The notes under the pieces were generated by a model that worked only from the letters and a program-made list of their open reading frames with translations, had not been told where the DNA came from and did no database searches. A stretch of 64,000 bases of DNA from Myxococcaceae bacterium (GTDB lineage: Bacteria > Myxococcota > Myxococcia > Myxococcales > Myxococcaceae): positions 31,350-95,349 of the forward strand of contig JAIBBR010000002.1 in assembly GCA_019694575.1 (NCBI GenBank), read 5' to 3'. This document shows, in pieces, positions 44,028 to 52,999 of the stretch; position 1 is the stretch's first letter, and every line of letters starts with the position of its first letter. The position numbers and the translations under genes were made by a program.

Positions 44028-44924
44028 ATGTTTAAGAACTGGACACTTGGTGTACGCGCAATTGTTCCCACCATTATCGTGGTGCTCATCGTGACGGCTG
44101 GTTTGGCGTTCATGGTGAACTTGCAACAGAAGAACCTCGCTATCGCGAACGCCCGCCGCACAGCACAGGCGATCTCGAAGCAGGTTCAAGCTGAAAGAAA
44201 GGTGTACACAGACACCGTCGTCGCCAAGCTCCGTAAGGACGGCTTGCCCGCGTCCTTCATGGACTTGAAGACCTACGGCTCGACCGCAGGAGCCATTCCC
44301 CTGCCGGCCTCGTTCGTTCACGCGACGTCTGAGCTCGTGAACTCGAAGGGTCTGCACACGGTGGACTTGCTCTCAATCTGGAACATCAACCCCAACAAGG
44401 GCCCTCGTAACCAGTTCGAGCAAGAGGCGCTGCAGTTCCTGGTGGGCAACCAGAATGAGTTCAAAGACGCCGTCGTCGGCGAGGGCGACGCTGCCCGTTA
44501 CGTGCAGGTGCAAGCCGACGTGGCCGCGGTCGAAGGCTGCGTTTCTTGCCACAACGCTCACCCGAACAGCCCCAAGAAAGACTTCAGCATTGGCGACACG
44601 ATGGGTGGCTTGGTGATTTCGATTCCGCTCGCGACCGAGTTCGCCGCCGTGCGGTCGAATACGTTCACCCTGATCATCATCTCGTTGGGCTCGATTCTGC
44701 TCGTGACGGTGGTGGCCTTGTTCTTCCAATACATCTTCGTCAACCGCCCCGTTATTCAAGCCATGGACCAGCTCGAGAAGGCGGCTGACCGCATTTCGAC
44801 CGGTGAAATGGATGACCCGGTGGAAATGGGCGGTTCAGACGAAGTGGGTCGCCTCGGTAAGGCCTTCGAGCGCATGCGCTTGAGCCTCAAGGCGGCTATG
44901 GACGAGCTCGAAAAACGCAAGTAG
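44028..44924 (+). CDS. c-type heme sensor with HAMP domain, no output domain
   Basis: Two membrane helices (9-31 and 213-236) flank a periplasmic domain of the DUF3365/Tll0287 type carrying one heme c motif CVSCH (171-175). The helix-2 end leads into a HAMP domain (~238-290, NRPVIQAMDQLEKAADRISTGEMDDPVEMGGSDEVGRLGKAFERMRLSL), and the protein stops there (298 residues): no kinase, cyclase or chemotaxis output follows. The signal is probably passed to the Roadblock proteins or kinase encoded upstream, or by HAMP-HAMP contact. GGAGG five bases before the ATG. It is the last gene before a strong terminator. Confidence 0.9.
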   Translation: MFKNWTLGVRAIVPTIIVVLIVTAGLAFMVNLQQKNLAIANARRTAQAISKQVQAERKVYTDTVVAKLRKDGLPASFMDLKTYGSTAGAIPLPASFVHATSELVNSKGLHTVDLLSIWNINPNKGPRNQFEQEALQFLVGNQNEFKDAVVGEGDAARYVQVQADVAAVEGCVSCHNAHPNSPKKDFSIGDTMGGLVISIPLATEFAAVRSNTFTLIIISLGSILLVTVVALFFQYIFVNRPVIQAMDQLEKAADRISTGEMDDPVEMGGSDEVGRLGKAFERMRLSLKAAMDELEKRK

Positions 44925-44987
44925 CTCGTAAAGACCCATATTCGTCGGGGAGCGCCTGCCAACACAGGCCTCCTTGAACGGGTGGTA

Positions 44988-45031
44988 GACGCCATTTCGG
45001 CCCGCAAAGCTGAAATGGCGTCTTCATTTTT
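44988..45031 (+). terminator. Strong Rho-independent terminator
   Basis: Perfect eleven-base stem GACGCCATTTC/GAAATGGCGTC with a 13-base loop, followed by TTCATTTTT. It closes the Roadblock-kinase-heme operon, confirming the heme sensor as its last gene. Confidence 0.9.
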
Positions 45032-45117
45032 CAGCCCATGATTCTCTGCAGTGGTTCGCGCTAAAATAACGTTCTGCGGTTGGGCAGCCCGTTTTGATTC
45101 CTTGGGGGGTAAATCAC

Positions 45118-45981
45118 GTGCGTTTCGTCTGGCTCTGCGCTGTCGCTGTGGCCGTGGTTGCATGTTCCAAGAAAGAAGCCGCTCCCGTGGCCGCGGCAGT
45201 GCCCGACGCGGGGTCGCCCGCCAAGCCGAAGGTGGTGCGCAACCCCAAGCCGACGCCAGGCCCCCCCGGTACCATTTCAGGAACGGTGCGCTTTAGCGGA
45301 GACACTCCCAAACCGATGAACATCAATTTTGGCGGCGCCGAAGAATGCAAGCCGCTGATGGACGACCCCTTGGTGCGCGACGTTGAAGTTCACGATGGCG
45401 GCTTAAGCGACGTCTTTGTCTACGTCATCGAAGGGCTGCGGCCAGGGGTGACTTACCCGGTTCCCCAAGAGACTTTGGTCATCAACAACCTGGGGTGCCG
45501 GTTTACCCCTACGGTGTTTGGCCTGCGCGCGGGGCAAAAGCTCGAAATGGTGAATTCAGACCCGGTGCTGCACACCTTCTCGTCACGGGCGACGCAGAAC
45601 ATTTTCAATTACTCGGTCATGGGGGCGGGGAAAAAATTCGAAACAGTCTTCAAGAGCGCCGAGGCAATGGCGCTGCTGCTGTGCGAGGTACACCCATGGA
45701 TGAACTCGTACGTCGGCGTGATGGAGCACCCTTTTTTTGACACGACCGATTCCCAGGGCCATTTTTCGTTCGGTGGACTAGAACCTGGCTCTTACCTGAT
45801 TGAAGCTTGGCACCGCGCCTTGCCGGCAAAACAAGTCGAAGTGGTTGTGTCTGCGGGGGCAGACGCGAAAGCGGAATTTCAATTTTCACAAACCGAATTG
45901 CCAGCACCGAACACCCGAAGACGCCTGACTTCTCGAAAGGGTCACTTGGGCTGGCTCGACAGTACGGGAGATACGCCGTGA
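45118..45981 (+). CDS. Cupredoxin (type 1 copper) lipoprotein
   Basis: Lipobox AVAVVACSKK (Cys16), a Pro/Ala spacer and a cupredoxin fold. Likely copper ligands are H152 (NSDPVLHTFS), C189 and H192 (LLLCEVHPWM) and M195, the type 1 C-x2-H-x2-M pattern. A short beta module with GGLEPGSYLIEAWH ends the protein. The GTG at 45118 is chosen for GGGGGG eight bases before it; an upstream Met at 45094 would lengthen the signal oddly. It overlaps the vWA gene by four bases, so the two proteins probably work together at the envelope, perhaps in electron transfer or copper handling. Confidence 0.88.
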   Translation: MRFVWLCAVAVAVVACSKKEAAPVAAAVPDAGSPAKPKVVRNPKPTPGPPGTISGTVRFSGDTPKPMNINFGGAEECKPLMDDPLVRDVEVHDGGLSDVFVYVIEGLRPGVTYPVPQETLVINNLGCRFTPTVFGLRAGQKLEMVNSDPVLHTFSSRATQNIFNYSVMGAGKKFETVFKSAEAMALLLCEVHPWMNSYVGVMEHPFFDTTDSQGHFSFGGLEPGSYLIEAWHRALPAKQVEVVVSAGADAKAEFQFSQTELPAPNTRRRLTSRKGHLGWLDSTGDTP

Positions 45982-47663
45982 AACGATTGCTCTTTGCGTT
46001 GACGGTCATGGCCGCGAGCGTGGCTTCGGCCGGCTACAAGACACTGATGATTATCGACGCTTCGTCGAGCATGCGAGGCACTGACCCACAAAACATTCGT
46101 CGTGTCGCCGCCGAGCTGTACATCGACTTGGCGCAAGAGGGCGACCAGATTTCAGTGATGGAATTCGATGCCAAAGTGCGCCCGCGTTCGCAGGGCTTCG
46201 TCGAAATCAAAGACGCCGCCAGCCGCGACAAGCTGAAGGCGGCGGCCCGTGCCATTACTTCAGACGGCGACTGGACCGACTTCGGCGCAGCCTTTTCTGA
46301 AGCGGCGCAGGTGTTTTCGACCAAGCCTGAAGAGAACGAGCGGCGCATTTTGCTCTTCATGACCGACGGCCACTGCGACCCGGCCCCCGACGAACGTGCG
46401 TATCTGCACGAAGGCGAGCGGCTGCAAGACCTCATCAACCTGCGCAAGCAAGAACGTGAGTTGCGCTGCCAGGCCGCGGTTATTGGTCGCATCAAGCAGG
46501 CGCTCAGCAACGTGGGCGTCGTGGCGGTGGGTTTGTCAGCGGGCGCGCCGAAGGCCTTCTTGGACCAAATCGCCCAGACTGCGGGTGGTAAGGCGCTGGT
46601 GACCGAAAAAGCAGAAGAGCTGCCTGGTTTGTTCGCGCAGATTCACGCGGCCAACTCGGGTGCCAAGATTCTGCCCTTGAAAGGCAAGACGGTCGTGGTT
46701 GATGACCAAGCCACCCGCCTGCAAGTGGTGGTGACGGGTGACCAACCCAAAATCAACTTCACCCGCCCTGACTTGTCGCAAGTGAAAGACGGCGACAAAG
46801 GTTTCTACGCGGCGAAACACGAGAAGTACCAAGCGTACGAAATTCGTAACCCCGGCAAGGGCACCTGGAGCATCGACTCGCCCAAGCCGATACCGCCAGG
46901 TGCGCTGATTGCGTACGAAAGTTTCAACGTGCGCGTCGGCATGGAGTTTCCCGGGGCGGCGCTTTATGGCTCGGAAATCACCCCCAAAGTGTGGATGACC
47001 ATTGGCGACGCCACCACCGTGGCCGCGCCTGAGTTTTCAGACTTGCACCAGTTTTTTCTCGACGTGACCGACAGCGCGGGCAAGAGCACCACCTATGAGC
47101 TGACCAAGCAGGCCGACAAGCGCTATGGCACCAACATCAAGATGGACAAGCTGGGCAACTGGAAAATGGTGGCCCGTATCGAGCCGGGTTCTAATGGGTC
47201 GATTCAGCGCAAGAGCCCTCCGCGCTCCATGACGGTGGTGGCGCCGCTGGTGGCTGAAGTCGAGCCGATGGTGTTGCTCAACAACTTGATGGCCGGTGAG
47301 CCGCGTGAAGTGGCGGTCGACTTGCAAGCGCTCAAATTCTCGACCGAAGATTTGACGCTCAAGCTGCAGTTGAAAGGCGTGCCCGCCAAGGTGACGCCTG
47401 AGCAGGTGACGATTGCGCGCGGCCAAACCACCGCCAAGGTGCAGTTTGAAGCGTGGGACGGTGCGAAGGGCGACTTCTCGGGCTTCTTGACGCTCGAGCC
47501 AAAAACCGAACCGTACAACGTGGGCATTGTTCCCCAGGTGGCGGTGAAGGGCAGCGTGAAGTCGAGCAAGGCGGTCATCATAGGGCTGGGTGTGCTGGCG
47601 CTGATTTTGGCCGCGGTAGGTGGCCTGTACATGATGAAGAAGCGCAACGTGCCGTCGGTGTGA
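45978..47663 (+). CDS. von Willebrand factor A-domain membrane protein
   Basis: A signal peptide (MKRLLFALTVMAASVASA) leads directly to a vWA domain with the MIDAS motif DASSS (27-31) and the TDGHCDPAPDE and GVVAVGLSAG segments. Several beta-sandwich regions follow (~230-530), with a C-terminal membrane helix (~535-553, AVIIGLGVLALILAAVGGLYMM) and a basic tail (KKRN). The protein is thus displayed outside the inner membrane and anchored at its end, like BatA or CglB-type adhesins. GTG at 45978 is coupled to the cupredoxin stop. A long palindromic element begins three bases after the stop codon. Confidence 0.88.
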   Translation: MKRLLFALTVMAASVASAGYKTLMIIDASSSMRGTDPQNIRRVAAELYIDLAQEGDQISVMEFDAKVRPRSQGFVEIKDAASRDKLKAAARAITSDGDWTDFGAAFSEAAQVFSTKPEENERRILLFMTDGHCDPAPDERAYLHEGERLQDLINLRKQERELRCQAAVIGRIKQALSNVGVVAVGLSAGAPKAFLDQIAQTAGGKALVTEKAEELPGLFAQIHAANSGAKILPLKGKTVVVDDQATRLQVVVTGDQPKINFTRPDLSQVKDGDKGFYAAKHEKYQAYEIRNPGKGTWSIDSPKPIPPGALIAYESFNVRVGMEFPGAALYGSEITPKVWMTIGDATTVAAPEFSDLHQFFLDVTDSAGKSTTYELTKQADKRYGTNIKMDKLGNWKMVARIEPGSNGSIQRKSPPRSMTVVAPLVAEVEPMVLLNNLMAGEPREVAVDLQALKFSTEDLTLKLQLKGVPAKVTPEQVTIARGQTTAKVQFEAWDGAKGDFSGFLTLEPKTEPYNVGIVPQVAVKGSVKSSKAVIIGLGVLALILAAVGGLYMMKKRNVPSV

Positions 47664-47665
47664 GG

Positions 47666-47829
47666 TAAGGGCCCGCCACAAAATAAACGCTCCATATCAG
47701 CGCCGATCCATCCCGGCTGTCCGCGTTGCGCTCCCTGCGACTTACCACTGGTAAACCTCGGTCGCGCGCCTCGCCATCCGGGCGCCTCGGCGCAGATCTC
47801 GGACCGTTTATTTTGCGGCGGGCCCTAAG
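47666..47829. repeat. Long imperfect palindrome, MITE-like or structured RNA element
   Basis: Two ~80-base arms pair imperfectly: outer AGGGCCCGCC-x-CAAAATAAACG with its reverse complement 47801-47825, and the centre TTACCACTGGTAA is a near-perfect small palindrome. The middle pairs less well and could form internal loops. The element lies just after the vWA gene and before a transporter-like gene, and could be a non-autonomous mobile element, a large terminator or a processed RNA. Only one copy lies in this window; copy number in the genome would decide. Confidence 0.75.
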
Positions 47830-47900
47830 GGCGCCCTTTGAAAAATGCGCAGGGTGGGTAGATCTCCTCTCGCCGAGCGGAGTAAGACTCCACCCCATTC

Positions 47901-48947
47901 ATGACCTTACGTACCGGTGAAATCGAGCTCCCGCGGCAAGCGTGGGCGGCCGACTCGTTTGGCGCTCAGCTCCGCTCTGAAGTGGTGTCGCAGTTTCCCG
48001 TGTGGACGTTTCTCATTTACGGGCTCTTGCTGCTCAACTGCGCGCTCACCAACTTCGACCCACCGCAATCGGCCACCGCGTGGACGGTGATTTTCCCCCT
48101 CTCGGTTTTTGTGCTCATGGTGTCGGCGCGGGCGCTGCGGGCTCCCTTCATCGCCAACCGGTTATTGCTGGTGCTTTTCGCAGTGGGCGTTTCAGTCGTG
48201 TTCCCCATTTTGAACTTGGCCTTTCACCGGCCGTCGCCTGTGCAAGGGCCGACGTTGCTCGTGTTTTACGAGCTGTCGAACTTCTTGTGGGCCGGTTTGA
48301 TGATGTGGCACGCCGCGAGCCAAAAGCGGCAGCACGTGGCGCTCTTCTTTGGTTCGGCGTTTCTCTATGGGTTGTGCCTCGAGAACGGCGGCATTTGGCT
48401 GGGCTTCTTCGACGAGAGCTTGCTCAACCTCTCGCACATTCCCGGTTTGCCGGCGCCCATGGCCACCATGCTTGGCTGGAGCGTCGTGCTGTACATGGGC
48501 ACCTTCGTGGTGTGGCGGTTGCGCGAATATTTTCCCCTGTTGCGCTCGTCACGTGCGCTTTCAGCGGTGCTGGTGGCGACGGTGGCCACGCTGCTCGACT
48601 TGCAGATTGACCCGCTCGCCACCGCGGCCGGTGCGTGGGTGTGGCATTCGAGCCTGCCGCCGTTTTTTCACGGCGTGCCGCTGCTCAATTTCGTGGCGTG
48701 GATGTCAGCGATTACCCCGTTTTCATACGCGATGTTTCGCGTGCAAGACGAGTTTCGCCAGCGCGACGGCTCACGCTGGTCAAACGCGGCACTGTGGCGG
48801 CTGGCGTCGCTGGTGCCTTTCGTGTTGCTGATGGCGCTGATTTGCTTCGCCGGCACCATGTATCTGATTGAAGGCGCGAATGGCCCGACGTGGAACATTT
48901 TCTACGAGGCGTCGCACCGCATTCTGACCTTGGTGACGACACGCTGA
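47901..48947 (+). CDS. Carotenoid-biosynthesis-type membrane protein (CruF family)
   Basis: A polytopic protein of 348 residues with about eight hydrophobic helices. The C-terminal signature LDLQIDPLATAAGAWVWHSSLPPFFHGVPLLNFVAWMSAITPF is characteristic of the Caroten_synth family, which includes CruF carotenoid 1',2'-hydratases and related enzymes. Myxobacteria make carotenoids, but no other pathway gene is nearby, so the exact substrate is open. ATG at 47901 fits well; the long N-terminal stretch MTLRTGEIELPRQAWAADSFGAQLRSE is cytoplasmic. Confidence 0.78.
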   Translation: MTLRTGEIELPRQAWAADSFGAQLRSEVVSQFPVWTFLIYGLLLLNCALTNFDPPQSATAWTVIFPLSVFVLMVSARALRAPFIANRLLLVLFAVGVSVVFPILNLAFHRPSPVQGPTLLVFYELSNFLWAGLMMWHAASQKRQHVALFFGSAFLYGLCLENGGIWLGFFDESLLNLSHIPGLPAPMATMLGWSVVLYMGTFVVWRLREYFPLLRSSRALSAVLVATVATLLDLQIDPLATAAGAWVWHSSLPPFFHGVPLLNFVAWMSAITPFSYAMFRVQDEFRQRDGSRWSNAALWRLASLVPFVLLMALICFAGTMYLIEGANGPTWNIFYEASHRILTLVTTR

Positions 48948-48978
48948 AAGTCCTCCCGCACTTTGCGTGACGGGCCGG

Positions 48979-49614
48979 CTATTTTTTCCACGCCAGCGTT
49001 ACACCGTCGCGCAAGGTGACGACCACTTTCTCAACCCGCGCGTCTTTCGCCACGTGGGCATTGAAGCGCACCACTGCGTGGTCACTCTCTTCTTGGGGGT
49101 TGAGCACCTTGCCGCTCCACAGGGTGTTGTCAGCGGCGATGAGCCCGTGCGTCTTCAAAAGCGGCAGCGCTTTTTCGTAGTAGTCGAGGTAGCTCTCTTT
49201 GTCGGCGTCGAGAAACACCAGGTCAAATGGCCCCTTCAGCTTGGCCAGCGTCTGCCGGGCGTCTCCGCGTTCAATTTTGATTTTGTGGCCGTGCGGGCTG
49301 CGCCTGAAAAACGACTCGGCGATGGGCAGCACCTTTTCGTCTCTGTCGCAGGTGATGAGCTCGCCGTCGGCAGGCAACCCTTCGGCCATGCACAACGCCG
49401 AATAGCCGGTGAAGGTGCCCACCTCTAAAATGCGCTTGGCGTGGGTAAGCCGCACCAGCATGCGCAAGAACGCGCCTTCCAACGGGCCGACTTGCATGCC
49501 CGGCGACTTGGCTTGGGCATAGGTGATTTCGGTCAGTTCTCTGAGCAGCGCGTCGGGGGCTTCGCTGTGCTCTTTCGCGTACTGCTCTACCGCTTCGTCG
49601 ATGAACCCTGGCAT
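48979..49614 (-). CDS. O-methyltransferase, class I SAM-dependent
   Basis: A 211-residue member of the catechol/caffeoyl-CoA O-methyltransferase family. The SAM site is ILEVGTFTGYSALCMAEGLP, the acidic strand is ITCDRDE, metal-binding Asp residues appear in LVFLDADKESYLDYYEKALPLL and AADNTLWSGKVL. Such enzymes methylate catechol-type substrates in secondary metabolism. The Met at 49614 gives MPGFIDEAVEQYAKEHS, the usual N-terminal helix; 19 residues upstream lack family character. It is a single gene transcribed towards the CruF-type gene. Confidence 0.92.
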   Translation of the reverse strand: MPGFIDEAVEQYAKEHSEAPDALLRELTEITYAQAKSPGMQVGPLEGAFLRMLVRLTHAKRILEVGTFTGYSALCMAEGLPADGELITCDRDEKVLPIAESFFRRSPHGHKIKIERGDARQTLAKLKGPFDLVFLDADKESYLDYYEKALPLLKTHGLIAADNTLWSGKVLNPQEESDHAVVRFNAHVAKDARVEKVVVTLRDGVTLAWKK

Positions 49615-49692
49615 GGTGAAAAAGGCTCTACTCTTGGAGCCGTGAAAGTGAAAGCACGCGGGCTGAGGCAAAATGTCTCGCCCGCATCGCTC

Positions 49693-51990
49693 TTAGTAGA
49701 AGTGCACGCCGACCCCGAGCTGCAACGCCGAGAAGGTGCCTTGGCCGTAGAGGCGTGGGTAAGTTTGCCATACCAACTCGACGCGGAGCCTCTCGAAGAG
49801 CGCCACCGCGGCCGACGCTTCGACGATGGCTTGGGTGCAGCTGCGCGGGTCGATGTCGACGCAGGGTTGGGTGCTGAAGCGGTCGGCCAGGCCAAGCTGA
49901 ATGCCCAAGCGAATGGCAAGCCGGGGCTGGGCGATGGCGTTCGAAATGATAGACAGGTGAAATTCGGGCCCCGCGGTGAAGTTGGCCGTAAAGCGCGGCC
50001 TGGGCTCGGTGATGAGGGTGAAGAGGTTGTTGAACGTCAGTGCGCCGGTCAACTGCAACCAGCGCGGCTTCCAACGGCCGGGTGCGAAGCTGACGCCGGC
50101 TTCGAGCACGGTGCCGAGCGTAAAATAACCCGACACCTGCGGAGGACTGAAGTCGATGAGGTTGAGCGCGGTGCGGCCTGCGGTGCGCGCGAAGGTGCGG
50201 TCGGCGAAAGAGGGTTGTGCCGAAGCCCATTCGTCGACGACGTCGTCGAGCTGTTGCCGCAGCGCATGCGCGCCGTCGTTCGATTCTGACGGTTTCAAGC
50301 CCAGGTCGGCGAAGTGAAAGCCGTACGCGCCCAGCAGCCGCATGAAGTAGTCGAAGTCGTCTTCGCCCGCGCGGCGGCGGCGGGTCTGTGGCTCAAGCTG
50401 TTTCTGGCCCGGCACGGCGACGGGCTCATGCCCTTGCAGCGCGTCTTCGCACAGGTAGTGGTAGCGGCCTGCTCCCATTGACGCGCGGTTCTGGTTGGGG
50501 CGGCAGGCGTCGTAAAGGCGGTCGATGCTGGTCTGCAGAAGCACGCGAAAGTTGGCGAGCTCGGGCCTGGTGCACATGTTTTGGTACGAGGCATAGCGGG
50601 GCCGCATCATCGAAAGCATGCAGACGAAAGGCGCCCACTCTTTGCGCGCTTCATCGCCCGTGGCGAGCAGCATTTCTAAGTTGATGGGGGCTTTGCGCCA
50701 GGTGCCGGTGTTGGCGAGCTCGGCGAACGCGTCGTACATGCCCAGGTAAAAGTCGAAGCGGCGAAAGTCGGTCTCGAAGAAGCCGGCGAAGGCCTGCAGC
50801 GGCTCGCTGGCTTTGGGCAAGCTGCTCATCGCCAGGTGCACGCGGTCAGAGACGCCGGCCCGTTCACGCGCCAGTTGCAAGAGCTCGCGGGCGCGGGCTG
50901 ACTCGATGAAACCGTTGGTGAAGTTGAAAAGCTTGGCGATGAAGCCGTTGTCTTTCGAATTGGGAGACGTTTCTTTCTCGGTGGGAAAGACGGTCAAGTC
51001 AGGGTCTAAGTACAGGTAGCGCACTGAAGGGTGTGGCGTTTCGGGCAGCGGCTTGAGCAAGTCGGCCCAGTAGGTGCGGCCTTCGGGCGTGCGGCGCAGC
51101 GATTGCTCGGCGATTGACCAGGCAAGACGCAGCGGGTTGTTGTCGAAGACGCCTCCGTCGACGAAGAGGTCGACGAATTGGGGGGCAGGGCAGGCAATGG
51201 CCTCGGCGGTGAGCGCTTCGCCCGGCGCGATGGCTTTTGAAAGGCAGTACGAAATGGGCTGCGGCGAGAACGCGACGGGAAAAGCGCCTGACGCGAAAAT
51301 CAATGAGCGCAGCTGCAAGAAATTGCGGTCGGCGGCCACTGGGTCATTTTCGTCGTCGATGAAAGGCAACAACGGCTGGGGCATGGGCGAGGTGGGGCTG
51401 ACGTAATTCGACAGCTTGGGCGCTTTGCCCGGCCCGCGCCCTTGAATGCGAATGGTGAAGGTCTCGAGCACGCGCGGCACCGTTAAGCCGTCTTGCAGTT
51501 TGGTTTCACGGGGCTGCACCCGGGTGACGGTGGCGCCCACCACCACGTCGCAACTTGGGGGCAGCCCTTCTTTCCACACCGCGTGCACCCGCTCGAATGA
51601 AGCGTCGAGCGCGTCGCGCACGAAGAGCGACTCGTAAGTCGAGCGGCGGCGGTCGAAGAGCTCTTTGAAGCCGATGGGGCCCCACACTTTCCACCCCAAG
51701 CTCGACATGGGGAAAGGCTCGGGCAAGCGGCACGAAGCGATGGCGGTGATGAGCGCGTTGGCGCTGCCGGCAGAGGCTCCCGTCACCACGCGCACTTGGG
51801 CTTCGGGTTTGATTTTGAGGGCTTCTAAGTACAGGTAAATGAAGCCTGCTTCCCACGTGCCGAGCGAGACGCCGCCCGACACCGTAATGCCTAAGGGGTC
51901 TGGGTCAGCGTCGACGGTGCGGTCAGCAGTCGACGCGTTGGTCTGCAGCGCACTGCACAGCACCTGCGCCGCCAAGAGAGAAACAAGCAT
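49693..51990 (-). CDS. Patatin-like phospholipase with barrel-like C-terminus
   Basis: After a signal peptide (MLVSLLAAQVLCSALQ) comes a patatin domain with the oxyanion-hole segment SGGVSLGTWEAGF, the nucleophile elbow GASAG (Ser73) and the catalytic Asp in VDLFVDGGVFDNNP (Asp278). The C-terminal ~200 residues are strand-rich with an aromatic end (LFERLRVELVWQTYPRLYGQGTFSALQLGVGVHFY), ending in Tyr like an outer-membrane barrel. Together this resembles PlpD-type or two-partner phospholipases that expose a lipase at the surface, plausible for a predatory bacterium. The start at 51990 places the signal peptide at the terminus; an upstream Met at 52041 is possible. Confidence 0.9.
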   Translation of the reverse strand: MLVSLLAAQVLCSALQTNASTADRTVDADPDPLGITVSGGVSLGTWEAGFIYLYLEALKIKPEAQVRVVTGASAGSANALITAIASCRLPEPFPMSSLGWKVWGPIGFKELFDRRRSTYESLFVRDALDASFERVHAVWKEGLPPSCDVVVGATVTRVQPRETKLQDGLTVPRVLETFTIRIQGRGPGKAPKLSNYVSPTSPMPQPLLPFIDDENDPVAADRNFLQLRSLIFASGAFPVAFSPQPISYCLSKAIAPGEALTAEAIACPAPQFVDLFVDGGVFDNNPLRLAWSIAEQSLRRTPEGRTYWADLLKPLPETPHPSVRYLYLDPDLTVFPTEKETSPNSKDNGFIAKLFNFTNGFIESARARELLQLARERAGVSDRVHLAMSSLPKASEPLQAFAGFFETDFRRFDFYLGMYDAFAELANTGTWRKAPINLEMLLATGDEARKEWAPFVCMLSMMRPRYASYQNMCTRPELANFRVLLQTSIDRLYDACRPNQNRASMGAGRYHYLCEDALQGHEPVAVPGQKQLEPQTRRRRAGEDDFDYFMRLLGAYGFHFADLGLKPSESNDGAHALRQQLDDVVDEWASAQPSFADRTFARTAGRTALNLIDFSPPQVSGYFTLGTVLEAGVSFAPGRWKPRWLQLTGALTFNNLFTLITEPRPRFTANFTAGPEFHLSIISNAIAQPRLAIRLGIQLGLADRFSTQPCVDIDPRSCTQAIVEASAAVALFERLRVELVWQTYPRLYGQGTFSALQLGVGVHFY

Positions 51991-52055
51991 GGGTTGGGTT
52001 CTAACCTCAAAACCGTCGACAAAGGTGGGGGCGAGCGCCAAGGTCGGCGATTGCG

Positions 52056-52961
52056 ATGACGACCCAAGCGTTGGTGGTGAGTGGCACGTCGAATACGGTG
52101 TTGGCGGCGCAGGTGGCGCACGGCCTCGGCCTCGAGTTGGGCGCGTGCCGCATTGAGCGTTTTCCTGATGGGGAGCTCGATGTCGAGTTGCTGGCTGAAG
52201 TGAAGGGCCGCGACGTTTACATTGTGCAGTCGCTCATCGCCCCAGCGGGCGAGCACCTGCTCGAGCTGGCCTTGCTGGCAGACATTGCTCACCGCGGCGG
52301 AGCACACAGCGTCAACGCGGTGGTGCCGTACTTGGGGTACGCGCGGCATGACCGTCGAGAGACACGCCGAGAGCCGTTGGGCGCGCGGGTGATGGCCGAG
52401 TTATTGGGTGCCCGCCACTTGAGTCGGTTGATTTGTTTAGACCTGCACAGCTTGGCGGTGGAAGGTTGCTTTCCGACGCCCGTGGAGCATGCCACGGCCA
52501 TTCCGTTGCTGGCAGAGCACTTGAAGGCGATGCCCAGGCCCGCGGTGGTGGTGTCTCCTGACTTGGGTGGTTTGAAGCGTGCCGAGGTGTACGCCAAGCA
52601 GCTCGGGTTGCCGGTGGCGTTGGTGCACAAAGAGCGCCTGTCGGGAGCTGACGTGTCGGCGCGGGCGGTGGTGGGCGACGTCAAGGGCAAGCACGTGCTG
52701 GTGGTTGACGACATGATTTCGACCGGAGGCACGATGGCGGCGGCGGTTACCGCGGTGCTGGCGGCGGGCGCGGTGGGCAAGGTAACGCTCGCGGCCACGC
52801 ACGGGCTCTTCGTGGGGCAAGCCGTCGAAAGGCTCCAAGCCGTGCCGGTAGAGAAAATCTGGGTCAGTAACAGCGTGCCGGTGAAGCCCACGGTGGCGTT
52901 GCCGGTAGAAGTGGTGTCGGCGGCGGGTGCGTTGGTGTCGGCAGTCAAACCCTGGCTGTGA
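52056..52961 (+). CDS. prs: Ribose-phosphate pyrophosphokinase
   Basis: Makes PRPP from ribose-5-phosphate and ATP. The 301 residues contain the PRPP-binding loop VLVVDDMISTGGTM, the IERFPDGELDVELL N-terminal segment and the YLGYARHDRRE loop, where the usual Q of YxRQDR is H. Length fits the class II-like/short bacterial and archaeal forms (~290-310) rather than the 315-320 class I enzymes. It diverges from the patatin gene with 65 bases between starts. Whether it is the housekeeping copy or a second one cannot be told from this window. Confidence 0.93.
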   Translation: MTTQALVVSGTSNTVLAAQVAHGLGLELGACRIERFPDGELDVELLAEVKGRDVYIVQSLIAPAGEHLLELALLADIAHRGGAHSVNAVVPYLGYARHDRRETRREPLGARVMAELLGARHLSRLICLDLHSLAVEGCFPTPVEHATAIPLLAEHLKAMPRPAVVVSPDLGGLKRAEVYAKQLGLPVALVHKERLSGADVSARAVVGDVKGKHVLVVDDMISTGGTMAAAVTAVLAAGAVGKVTLAATHGLFVGQAVERLQAVPVEKIWVSNSVPVKPTVALPVEVVSAAGALVSAVKPWL

Positions 52962-52999
52962 GGTGTGCCGCGGTACGGCCCGTGGTACGCCTGGGCGCC

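Noticed and set aside
49441..50289. A 282-codon plus-strand frame
   Set aside because: Antisense to the O-methyltransferase and patatin genes; Gly/Arg/Glu-rich with no motif.
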